The position numbers and the translations under genes are program-made. Under the pieces are notes generated by a model, which did no database searches, was not told the origin of the DNA, and saw only the letters and a list, made by a program, of their open reading frames with translations. 64,000 nucleotides of DNA from Astrocystis sublimbata (lineage: Eukaryota; Ascomycota; Sordariomycetes; Xylariales; Xylariaceae): contig JAJNNY010000007.1 of assembly GCA_022453515.1 (NCBI GenBank), forward strand, positions 806,001 to 870,000, in the 5' to 3' direction. This document shows positions 10,661 through 23,130 of this stretch, in pieces; positions within the stretch are counted from its first letter, which is position 1; every line of letters starts with the position of its first letter.

Positions 10661-12801
10661 ATGAACCAGACGTCGAGGACCGACGAGCCCATCGAAAGCG
10701 ACGGGCTCAACCAAAGTCCCAATCAATACTCCAACGACCTCGTCACCAACCAAGACATGAACGGGATCGTCAACGTCCGCGAGCGTCGCGGGCGCGACCC
10801 CCGAGGCCTGGACCATTCCGGACAGCCCCTCGCGCAGCACGACGTCCCTTCGTCTGCCGAGGAGGAGAGCGACGGCGGACCGTGGGAGAAAGGACTGGCC
10901 GGTGGGGACGGCGGCCAGTCGCCCGGGCTCGACAAGATGGAGAAAACATCGTATGCCCAGGTAGACGACGACTTGGCGTGCCAAACCGCCGGGTCGACGA
11001 TCCTCCCCACCAAGCGCGGCGCAGGCCCGCCGCCCAACAGCACCCTCCCGCGCAAGGTGCTGTACCACGTCAAGACCCTGGGCCAGTTCGTCGGCCCGGG
11101 CTTCCTCGTCGCCGTCGCCTACATCGACCCGGGCAACTACTCGACCGGCATCAGCGCCGGCGCCTGGTACCGCTTCCGCCTGCTCTTTGTCATTCTGCTG
11201 AGCAACCTGTTCGCCATCCTGCTGCAATGCCTCGCTGCCAAGCTCGGCACCGTCACCGGCATGAACCTTGCCGAGGCCTGTCGCGCCTTCCTGCCCAAGT
11301 GGCTGAATCTATTCTTGTATATCTTGGCCGAGGCGGCCATTATCGCCACTGATATCGCCGAGGTGAGCATTTCCAATGCCTAGTTCTGGTTTTCTTGGCG
11401 TTTGCGTGATGAATACAGAACACAATGCCATCATATTCGAAATCATCACATTGCTAACGGCCCGACCCAGGTTATTGGTACGGCCATTGCCCTGAATCTG
11501 CTGATTCCGCAAATCCCCCTCGTGGCGGGATGTGCCTTGTCCATTTTGGATGTGTTTGGCATTCTATTCTTCTACAGGCCAAATGGCTCTATGAACGGCC
11601 TTCGTGTTTTTGAGATTTTTGTGATGCTTCTAGTCTTGACCGTCGCCATCTGCTTCGGCATTCAGCTCTCGCTCATCAAGGACACTACGCCCGGTGAAGT
11701 TTTCCTTGGCTACGTGCCAAACAATGTCATTACCAAATCCGAAGGATTATACCAGGCTTGTGGTATATTGGGAGCTACTGTAAGTTGAACTTTTACACAC
11801 AAAGTATCTGCCATTTGATGAAGATGGTGTCTTGAAGAGCGCTAGTGCGAATAAGGGATACTTTTTGGGGGGGTTGACCTCTGCCGCCTCTGCCGCCCTT
11901 GTACTGACGGACGTCTTAACACAAATAGGTAATGCCACACTCCCTCTACCTCGGCTCAGGTGTAGTTCAATCCCGCCTGCGCGACTATGACAAGAAGCGC
12001 GGCCTCTTGCCCGCCGACGCGACCGGGCACACCGTAGAAGACACCAAGACGGGCGAGAAGTCGTACTATGTGCCTAGCCTTGCGGCCGTCAAGCATTCCC
12101 TGCGATACGCGTACACCGAGGTGTCCCTCACGCTCTTCACATTCGCGCTCTTCGTCAACAGTGCCATCCTCATCGTCTCGGGGGCGTCGCTCTACGGCAA
12201 CGAGGAGGCCCACGATGCCGACATCTTCAGCATCCACGACCTGCTTGCGTCTTCCATCTCGACCTTTGCGGGCGTCATTTTCGCCCTTGCCCTGCTGTTC
12301 TCCGGCATCTCGGCCGGCATCGTCTGCACCATCGCCGGCCAGATGGTGTGCGAGGGCGCCCTGCGCTGGACCGTCAAGCCATGGATGCGCCGCCTCATCA
12401 CCCGCTCCATCGCCGTCACCCCCGCCATCATCATCGCCGGCGCCACCGGCCGCGAGCACCTCAACGACGCCCTCAACGGCACCCAGGTCGTGCTGAGCAT
12501 CGTGTTGCCCTTCGTCTCCGCGCCCCTCATCTGGTTCACCTGTTTCAACAAGTACATGACCTGCCACCCTGGCGATGCCAGGACCCGTATCGAGTCGGGC
12601 CACGGCGGGGCGAACGTCAACTCCACTGCCACCGACCTCGTCGCCCGCGCCGCGGCGAATAACGACCAGGAGGTCGGCCCGGAGATCCCGGGCGCCGTGA
12701 AGATGGCGAACCCCTGGTATGTCTCGGTTCTGGCCATCGCTGTGTGGCTTCTTATCGTCGTTCTGAATGTTGCCAACCTGGTCCTTCTGGGCAAAGGTTA
12801 G
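10661..12801 (+). CDS. Nramp/Smf-family divalent metal transporter
   Basis: Proton-coupled Mn2+/Fe2+ transporter of the Nramp (SLC11) family, in plasma or endosomal/vacuolar membrane. Exons are 10661-11362, 11471-11779 and 11929-12801, all phase 0, 1,884 nt and 627 residues. The metal-binding motifs are intact: DPGN at residues 156-159 in TM1 and MPH at 339-341 in TM6 (T-VMPHSLYLGSG). MPH is created across the second splice junction, which supports that join. Roughly eleven hydrophobic segments follow an unusually long, acidic, polar N-terminal tail of about 130 residues. The frame is open upstream to 10592, but ATG 10661 is the first ATG in it, so I chose that. A Gly/Ala-rich soluble loop (about 560-600) precedes the last TM. 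It is convergent with glycerol kinase. Yeast paralogues are SMF1-3; which one this matches cannot be told. Confidence 0.92.
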
Positions 12802-14144
12802 GTGCTAGGTTTGGGTTTAGATCAAGGGAGAGAAGAAAAGGAGAAGAAGGAAAAAGGTACATTGGTGGCAAGGGGCCTTATAAGTTCTACAAGTTCGAAT
12901 TGGAGGCGACTGCTTCATGTGCGAGATGAGACTTGATTTATTCTATATTTCGACCCTCACTCATTTGTCGAACATATTGGAAACCCTCTCATTTTTGCAT
13001 ACTTGCGATGTTGCTTTCAGCCAAATGGCACTCTGCTCTGTATGGAGCGGTTCGCACCAGTCATTACTGATGTTCGACAGCGAGCTTCTCGCGCATGGTG
13101 TCATTAAGACAAGGCCATTATAAAAAATACATAGCGGTGCCAGAATCTACCAAAAACAGCGTCATAATGCGTTTCCCGAAGCATCTTGAATCTAGGTAGT
13201 AAGCGAGGTTGTAATTACTCATTAGCCTCGGGTCACACATTGGCTATTCCATGTTCCTAGGTTTGATATCATCAGCACGGGGCACAGCCAGCAATGAGTT
13301 CTGCTTAAGAATCGGTATACACCTACGTATAGTGAGTGTACTTATCATACAATAATTAGTTCAGTTATTCATATAAAACTAGCAATGAAGGCAGCAATGA
13401 CATAGCCTCCTCGAGTGTTCACAGTCTTCCATAAACTAACTAACTACCTAGGTACCTACTAACCTACCTGCATAGATATACATGATCAACAATTAAACCC
13501 ACCTGATATCTTAATACCTAAACGAAAACTTAGGTTTATCGAAATCGCTATGTAGTGTTAGGATGAAGGTAGGGACTCATCCAATACCATCTTCCTCTTC
13601 TTCTTACTTGGTTACCTCTTAATGGAATATGAGCCTATGGTGGCTTCCAGATTGTACAACCCTCGATGCCCCACGGAGCGAAGAGCCAGCTCTAGCTATG
13701 CCGAATGGCTCCATCATGTTCAACTTTTTTTAAAGGATCACGAATGAAAGCCGCCCCGTTGCCGCATCGTGTCAATCCAAGTTGGTTTTCAATTTGGGAT
13801 GGTTAGGTTAGATGCTAGGTACGATGGCGATCACAAAAGAGCTTAAGTTTATGTTAAATATTGTGTTGCATTCATTATTTGAGAAGTCGGTGAAGTACAC
13901 ACGCTTCTGGCATATGGGTCCGTCAGGGCATTATAGTAATACATAGGTAATCATGATGAAAAGACACAACAGCTTCACGCTCACACCGGGGGCGTCATGA
14001 GACAACGCCACCACACTTACTCCAGGCTATGCCACCAGGCGGTAAAAAGTACACCGCTTCCTTGAAATTTTTGAATCCGAAACCCATGTGCCCAAACTCC
14101 CTCTTCGGGGGAAGCCACGTCTAGGCAATTCGCGTGATGGTAAA
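12802..14144. other. Convergent spacer between Nramp transporter and glycerol kinase
   Basis: Both genes end into this 1.3-kb region. It is AT-richer than the coding flanks and no frame here looks coding. A CCTACCTA/TAGGTA cluster lies at 13437-13475. Confidence 0.6.
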
Positions 14145-15969
<1,825 letters not shown>

Positions 15970-16125
15970 TTAGGTGTATGGAGGCGACGAGGTGTGTGGA
16001 GGTGGGCGGCAGCGATGTTGGCTGAGGACTATCCGAAAGCGTAGTGTATATGATATTTCGAGTCGTACGAAGGGCGAGCTTGGGGTGATGGAGAGAGCAA
16101 TGGTGGTAGGAGACGCCGATGAAAT

Positions 16126-16320
16126 GGCAAGTTTAAGTTTAAGTTTAAGTTTAAATTTAAGTTGAAGACGGCGCGGGGTAGATGTGTAAAGGGGGTGGAG
16201 GGTTGAGCTTTGATATTTAGGGTGAGCTTCGGGAGACTTGGCAGAGAAGAGAGGACAATGGAGGGGAGGAGGAGGAGGAGGAAAAGGAAGGGGAAGAGGA
16301 AGAGGAGGAGAAGGTGAAGC
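16126..16320 (-). repeat. TTTAAG hexamer repeat and polypyrimidine tract upstream of glycerol kinase
   Basis: About six copies of a TTTAAG-type hexamer lie at 16128-16163, some 190 nt upstream of the glycerol kinase ATG. They are followed at 16257-16318 by a nearly pure purine stretch on the plus strand, which reads as polypyrimidine in the direction of transcription. Both sit where a promoter or 5' UTR is expected; no function is shown. Confidence 0.6.
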
Positions 16321-18359
16321 GGCCAACAAAGCAGCCTGAGATGATAAGCAAGAGTACTAAGCCGGAGCTCGTTACACAATCGCGGAGGTGTGAATACGCA
16401 TACGCAGTGCGAGCAGTGCAGTCAGTACCTTAGTGAAGGTGGACTGGGCCCATGGGGGGTATGGGGGTATGGGGTGGCACGGGCATGACGGGGACGGGAA
16501 GTGGATGGGATGGATGAGATAGGATACGGTATGATGGAATGCAATGGGTTGGGAATCGGATTGGATGGGGGAGCGATGATCGGATGGATTGGGAATTGCC
16601 GTAGCCGTCCTATGCGCGGCTGCTGACTCCTAGCTAGGGAAGTTAGTTAGGTTGGCGGTAGTGTCGAGATGTACGCACTCGACGCATGTGTTGGTTGCAT
16701 GTCCGGAGTAGGTGATCCTGGGGCCGGGAGGTATGACATATTACACGGGCACGACTCTCCTTCAGCACCGGTCTCCCAGCATTGCGTAGGTCATGCGCAA
16801 GTACCGGCTCACAGTAGGCAAGTCCGGGTGGGGCCCATGTCGCACATGGATGGACAGAATCTGGAGACGCCATGTGCGCCGCGGATTCTGCTAGCGGCTC
16901 GCGGCCGCGTAAGTACTTACTTAGACATAGCGGGGACAGCGAGCTTCGTACGGCTTCTGCCTCACCTGCCACGGCCTTAGCTGCTGAGCAAGGTATGTAT
17001 GTACCTCCAGTGTTAGGGGCTCTATATGGAGGACCCCCCCCCCCCCCCCCCCCGCCCCCTCCCATTAATAGCCCATTCAGAACCTTTAATAGTCTGTAAC
17101 CCTATCTTAAGCTTAGTTGCCCAAGTGCCTACAGTGCATGGGTACGTACCCAGATAGACCGGGCAGTGGACCCCGCTAGGCCAGGGCTGGGCACGCCGGT
17201 CGTCTTAGCCTCGTTACCCACCCATGCCACCTTGCATGCAGCCCAAGCTGCCAAGCTGCCAAGCTTAGGCTGCTTGAGGTGCTGTAGTCGCTACCGGAAT
17301 CTACCCTCGCCTCCCTCGCCTCCCGACTCCTACTCGGTCTACCAAGGTGCGACGAGGTGCGACGAGGTGCCTCGGGCTGCGTGTCCAAGTAATGACGCTG
17401 CAGACTTGGCCCCAGCTGCAGGTGGGCCGGAAAGGTCAACTGAACTGTAGAGATTGCTGCCCCCCTGTGCCGCCCCTGCAATCGCCCTGCTGATCAGCCT
17501 GCTGCATGATTGCGCCTGGTCCAGAACCGGACAGAACTTCACGATAACGTCCAAGTCGGCATTCTACTTCTGGCATTCCAATTCCCGTTCAGCTGTCCCG
17601 TAACTTTTGTTCCTTCTTTTTTTTTTGTAATTGAATCCCTCAACACCAAAGCGCGTCAGCCAGCCCCCCCCACCGCCGGCTTACTTCCTCACGGTCTTGG
17701 CTGCCAATTGTCCATTGTGATTCGTAATTGTCTGTCCTGTGGACCAGACACACAACAGTTCCAGCCCGCTCTCTCTCTCTTTTTTTTTCGCGCACTCTTG
17801 CAGAAGGTCACGATGCATGCGCTCAAACATCTCATTTCCTCCTATCTCGTCACAGCTGCATGTGACCCCTCTCGTAAATTGCACTGGGCATAAATGTGTC
17901 GGCATAGTTCCCTCCGAACAAGGCGCCATCGCTCTCGACACGCGTCCTTTCACCTTTTTTTTTCTCCGACTGGCATGGGAATCTGCTCCTATATCGGTCC
18001 CACCTGTGAACACGATAGTGTGTAGGGCAATGTAGGGCAACGGAGGTGGTATCGTGCTCTCAGAGATCCAGTCTGTTGGGGCCAGTGTGTTCCTATCTTG
18101 GTCTAAACCATGGGCCATGACATCGCCCAAACTGGTCTGCATGCATGCTGGTGCAACCTGATCGAGATCATTCAAGATTAGCTCAGCAGCGCTACACGGG
18201 CGAGACGGGGCATCCTTCTGTGTACGGATTACATCACCCCAGCGAGTCCAGTCCAGCAGCAGTCAAGTCTGCGTAGTCCTGCCCCAAGTCGTCTTGCTCT
18301 GTTTTCTGTCCCCGCAAAACCAGGGCCAGGATGGGGCCAGGATGGAGCCAAGCGAGCCA
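16321..18359. other. Spacer upstream of glycerol kinase
   Basis: No gene is supported in this 2-kb stretch. It contains a run of 20 C followed by GCCCCC at 17034-17059, a GGTGCGACGA tandem repeat at about 17346-17371, a T9 run near 17616 and a CT/T tract near 17768-17788. Confidence 0.5.
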
Positions 18360-20351
18360 AGATGGGCCTTCACGCATCATATCATGTCCGCAGCCGAGCA
18401 GCTTCTGTGCAGCCAGCACGCATCATCCCGGCATAACGGCGGGTGTGGGGGCGCACGCTGATCTTTCCAGAGTGGAGTCAACTCGACGTCAGGCCGAAAA
18501 TCCTCGGAGCTGTCTGTGCGGTTTTGTGGTGCCAACGTCAGGAATACCGGGTCCTTTGGAATGATTGCGGTGAGTGGCGGGAGTGGTTGCCACTGAATCA
18601 GATCGACCTACGCCCCGAAACACCCTGTCTCCCTGTGTTTCGTCCTATTCGCTCGAGTCTTCTTTCATGAGGCATTGGCCTAAGAAAAGCCCTGACTGTT
18701 TCAGAACAATCTTCCCCGGGCTTCGACTGCATCATACCTGACTCAAATGAACGAAGGTATCGGAAATCAAGTAAACAAAGGTACTGCACCAAACGTAAAC
18801 AATCAGCTACCTCTTCGAGTAGATGCTGGGCCAAACATGGATGAGGAGTGTGCAAGAGGCTACATACAAGTGTCGGTTGGTAGAACCATACCCGGTGCAG
18901 CATTCCTGTCAAATAAATCGTCTTTTTCTAAGTACTGGTATATAAGACATCATCTATTTACTTCCAAAGTTGACGTCAGGTTATTCAACTGACAGCATCG
19001 CCCCAACAACATCTACCCCATGCTTGCTCATGGTCGAGATCGACGTAAAGGCTTAAATGGAACCCAACATACTCCGAGGCAAATATGTTTTCCCCATACC
19101 CCAAAGAGCACCGCTGCAACGGTGGTAATACCTAATCGGGACCGAGATCTAAACCATCAGCCCGTTATAGCAACTATCTACGGCGCGGGCGGGAGGTGAG
19201 GTCACCGCGATCGGCTCCAACAACGTTGCCGCCTTGTGGGCCACTGATCGACCAACCAGCTTCGAGAAGACTTCTTTGTTGTGGTTTCGGGGCATTTTTG
19301 CACGGGATGACAAGAGCACAGGCGAGCAGGCACATAAAACACGCGATAGGGTTATATCATACACCAGACATGCCAGAATAAATTCGAAATGCAGGCTAGC
19401 AATTACCAACGTCTTGTGTAACACTATCCAGGTAGGTTCTTTGTCTATATGCCTCTACAGCTGATGCAGCAACACAACTGTAATTACTTCATTATGCACA
19501 AAGAACTCGGTCAGGGCAACCGCCGTTAATACGTCATGCAATGCAGGTACATGTGCACTGGAACTAGCGCATATCCTCACCTGAATGAGTGGAAAGGTCA
19601 TGGTGGAGCGTTGACTTGACAAATGTGTGTACCTGAAATTTGGTTGAAGTTGAATCACCTTTCTACTCATCTTGCCCTACGAATTTCCTATTGGAACCCT
19701 ATCTGTCAGGTTATCAGGCACCTACGACCATGCCGTGTCAAAATACCACCTGCACAGCTTTAGCTTTAGCTCCTTTCCCGAACATATCATGCGGAGACCA
19801 TTTCACTTGTCGTTTGTCTAGACGAGTAGGCACAGCAACCGATCTTGTGCCCCATACCGTCGGCGTCTTGAAATGTTGTGACCCTTTCTGCGGAGCTCAC
19901 GCTCTTCGAAGCGCTTCGTCACAACTGGCACTAAATAATTATAGATTACTTTCCCCGAGTTCAGGCGGTTGGCTAGATATTTGCCTATGCGTCTATAACG
20001 TTTGACCTGTATGAGTACCACTTACCTAACTCTGGTCCGAAAAAGGCAAAAGCATTAGACCGGGCGACAGCCCCAGTAACCATGGGATACACAGGTAAAA
20101 GCTTTCGGCCTGGGGCTTTGTCAGTTCCGTCCATCATCACTTTAAGGTCGGCTGACTTAGGAAAACACTCCTTTCCGATCGTGCCAGTCGAAGCCGACCA
20201 TCGTATATTTAGGCTGCAGTACCTCTCTCGCTGCTGCTTGAAGCGACAGTACATTGTCGGCCGCTGCGTCGATCTCCCGAATCTGATCCCATGATGAGAC
20301 GAGGATATAGCGGTTACCAGGAGCATCAACAGCAAAGAGTGCACCCATAGA
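18360..20351 (-). pseudogene. Cytochrome P450 pseudogene (decayed)
   Basis: Clear P450 remnants read in order on the minus strand. At 20348-20157 there is MGALFAVDAPGNRYILVSS, then IREIDAAADNVLSLQAAA and PKYTMVGFDWHDRKG, ended by a stop. In another frame at about 20140-20027 there is KLLPVYPMVTGAVARSN and AFAFFGPEL, followed by a GTAAGT donor as in fungal P450 genes. At about 20000-19850 there is RIGKYLANRLNSGKVIYNYL and VTKRFEERELRRKGHNI. Around 35 residues normally found between the first two blocks are missing, and the frame shifts there. Weaker resemblance to the later K-helix and pre-heme parts is seen at about 18870-18640 (DCSETVRAFLRPM) and 18590-18540 (VATTPATHRNHSKGP). I could not find an intact FxxGxxxCxG heme loop. 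The first three blocks are firm; the downstream extent is tentative. Confidence 0.65.
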
Positions 20352-20705
20352 CTAACGTCAAACTTGAGCGTTAACGCTAATAATATCGCAAGGAACACTG
20401 TGATCTTACCTTGACATATGCTTCTTGAATGATTGCAGGGCCTCTGACCCCCTTAACCACCACTTACACCTTATGAGTTTACTTGTGACCCTATGTTCGT
20501 GGCATTTTCATTACGGCTCAATAAGACAAGTAGCCAAACACTATTTCCCCCTAAACAATGCATGCAATGTGAGGAGTCGGAAAGAAAAAGAAGTCTGTTA
20601 TTTCTTTTCCAAGTTTTAATCAAGCCTTGTTATCATTTCCAAACGTGATTCTATTGTAGAAGGTTGGTCCCCCGATCCATTTTCAGTGTCACCCATGTGC
20701 CCAGG

Positions 20706-21095
20706 TTAGCGGTTTGCTGCCGTCAATCCTGCCATGCCACAAGCACCAAACAAGAATCCTGTCACAGCCCGGAAAACGGCCTTGCCGCGGCGGCCCTCTT
20801 TCCAAACAAGGTAGCCCTCAACCAAGCCCGTATAGGGGGTGGTAAGCAAGACGGTGTCCACTGCGTCAAATTTGCCCTGGGAATAGAATATGACGATGAG
20901 CGCACCCACCATCGTGGTGCGCGACCCAAAGATGATCATCGGCAGAGCGGCGGCGGGTGAGCTGGCCACGCGTGGGGAGAACCCGATTTCAAGCATAGAC
21001 CAACTTGCGCTGATAAACGGCGTGAACCCCCCAAGAGTTAAAGTGAAGCCGGCAATGAGCGCAGGGACGTCTCGGATTGTCAAGTTCTCGAACAT
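20706..21095 (-). CDS. DUF4267 small membrane protein
   Basis: Uninterrupted frame of 129 residues starting MFENLTIRDVPALIAGFTLT. It shows three to four hydrophobic segments and the family landmarks FISASWSMLEIGF, SSPAAALPMIIFGSRTTMVGAL, a FDAVDTVLLTTPYTGLVEGYLVWKEG stretch and a final Gly/Ala-rich TM. Fungal DUF4267 proteins are of this size and have no known biochemical role. Strong codon structure and the conserved GSRTT and DxYxVWKEG-type elements support a real gene. It lies 355 nt upstream of the P450 remnant on the same strand. A possible intron at the 5' end was not detected, and ATG 21095 fits the family N-terminus. Confidence 0.78.
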   Translation of the reverse strand: MFENLTIRDVPALIAGFTLTLGGFTPFISASWSMLEIGFSPRVASSPAAALPMIIFGSRTTMVGALIVIFYSQGKFDAVDTVLLTTPYTGLVEGYLVWKEGRRGKAVFRAVTGFLFGACGMAGLTAANR

Positions 21096-21839
21096 GATGG
21101 CAAGCAAACGCTGGGAGTGTGACCACAAGAGTTGTCAGATGTGTGTCTGCCGAGGCAAATAGGGGATTTTATTGCACCTGTCGCGGTCTTCTGTCGTGCA
21201 AAAGAATGTGGTGTTTATAGCGAAAAAGTCCCACCAAGGCCTAGCAAGCGAGACACGTTATTGCGCATAAGTCTGTTGGTATCGTTGGAAAAGGAAGATG
21301 ATGTAACTTGACGCCGGCCAAGTTCCACACAGGCTCGAGATAGATCTCAACTTTGTGTGGCCGGATCAGCGGGGCTGTAATCGAGCTTGTTGTCCTCAGT
21401 CGAATCAGGGAGACCAACCACCGATCGTCGCCGCGTCGATCGGGGGTGCGAGAGCGACCACGGTAAGTATTTGCGCGGAGAGGAGGAGGGGAGGGACAAC
21501 GGGGGGCGGACTACGTTCGCGAGGGCGGACTCGATCGAGGGGCGATCTTGATCGTCGCCTAAATGGCAGCGGTGTTAGGGTGATGAAATTGGGGTTTTCT
21601 CATCAGGGGGCATAGGGTTAAACCTTTGCTCAAAGCCTCTTCTCGGAGGCGGTAATCGTGGCCGATCACGGTCATCCCGTCTGGGTGAGAACCTGCACGG
21701 TGGCGGCGGGCTTCGTCTAGGAGGGAGATTGCCTGTATTCACCGTATACGAATATTTGTGCAACAACAAAGAGCCGCCAAAACCCCACGAAGCGCTAGTA
21801 GAAACGGAACTTAACCATAATGATGGCTGGTGTAACACG
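21096..21839. other. Spacer upstream of DUF4267 gene
   Basis: The first 250 bases are the DUF4267 upstream region. From about 21470 to 21720 the DNA is GC-rich with Arg/Pro-type low-complexity frames on both strands (for example RDDRDRPRLPPPRRG on the minus strand). This may be a relic of a repeat-associated gene, but it has no recognisable domain. Confidence 0.4.
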
Positions 21840-23130
21840 AGGCTATAGTAGATAATATTATACGAGACCTCTCTAGGTTTTTAAGTGCTCTATCCGAAGC
21901 TGTCAAGTGCTTTTGCACCAGAGTGAAGGGATATAGCAGTAGCCACGTAGCCAAGTAGAATAGAATAGTAGGGGTCATGTGTTACTTCTACTGATTCCTG
22001 GGCTTTTCCATTCAGTGGGAGTCACCCAGTCCTTATATACACAGATCTCGTAGCCCAAACAACCCTCTACAAGGGAGCCCCTGGGTCACGGTGAGGCACA
22101 TGCTACCTTGGCACCTAACAGAAGCTATGAGGTACTAACAAGATACTACAACCAACACCCAGCAGTCGCAGACGTGGGTGGCTGGCCGGGGCTAGGAGAC
22201 AGTAGAAAGAAGAGTTAGATGGAGTGAACCTAATCCGTCCTGCCTGTTTCACAGTGCCAACTTAAGCACACAGAAGGAATCTTCCAAAGTTTTTCTAGTG
22301 GTAATTACAATAGATATGAGAAAGAAAAGAACTCCTTTGGATAATTGCACGATTACTACGAGCTACTAAAAGACGGAAATTCGCTACCCTTTGCCTTGAA
22401 AATTAGCTTCTCGTTGGTAAATCATTACATGATGAGCGGCTACTACGTGGATTCAAAGACTTCTAGCTACAACCCGGGGGAACAATATAGGGCATAGCTA
22501 ATTCAAAATTACCTTGATAGACAGGTTAGCCACAACATCTCAACTTAGGAAGATCAGCATTTAATATTAATATAGCACAAATCTTTTAGGTTGCTTAAGG
22601 AGCAAGGACTTATATAATGTTTTCATTCTTACCAAGACGTCTGGCGTGAGACGCTTGTCTTTTCCTTGCACACAGTAACTCTTATACAATAGAATCGGTT
22701 ATGACTATATAGTTGTTACTATGCCTCAAATAATTATATTCGAGGATTTAGGGAAGCTCCGAAACCGTCAACTTGCGCTTCGGACACTTGGATCATTTTA
22801 GCCGTATTTCCAACCACACGTAGTCTACTAATTACCTATTAAGTAACTTCAGTCCTTGTTCATGATGGGCCTTATTTGGAACTTGTTCATAGCCACCAAT
22901 TGACAGCTACTTAGCCCAGTAGTACCTAGCCATGCTTGTGGGTTTTCTTCCTGTATTAATTGCGAATTAGATATAAGCTTCAAATACTCATTGTGGGACA
23001 GCGCCTTTTAAGGCACTTGAGTGACTTTATGGAGCTGTGAGCCATAGCCTAAATTTTTCTATAGTAGTGCAACCAAGCTGCTTAGTACCCTGGTAATACG
23101 CCGGGCAAGTCGCACCGATCTGAAACTACC
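21840..23130. other. AT-rich, ORF-less island (possible mutated repeat)
   Basis: No frame of 60 codons or more exists here on either strand. Base composition drops sharply: the line at 22561-22620 has 16 G/C in 60 bases. TpA steps are frequent. The segment 21975-22140 begins TGTGTT, has TATATA, and ends ACTAACA, which resembles a degraded LTR, but no target duplication or inner domain was found. It is compatible with a repeat eroded by repeat-induced point mutation; unproven. Confidence 0.45.

Noticed and set aside
10550..12603. Long minus-strand frames (about 225, 215 and 200 codons) opposite the Nramp gene
   Set aside because: They lie antisense to a well-supported transporter with DPGN and MPH motifs, and arise from GC-rich codon usage; their sequences are repetitive Gly/Ala/Asp without domains.
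17034..17059. Run of 20 C then GCCCCC
   Set aside because: Homopolymer tract with no adjacent gene; may be an assembly or polymerase-slippage length uncertainty.
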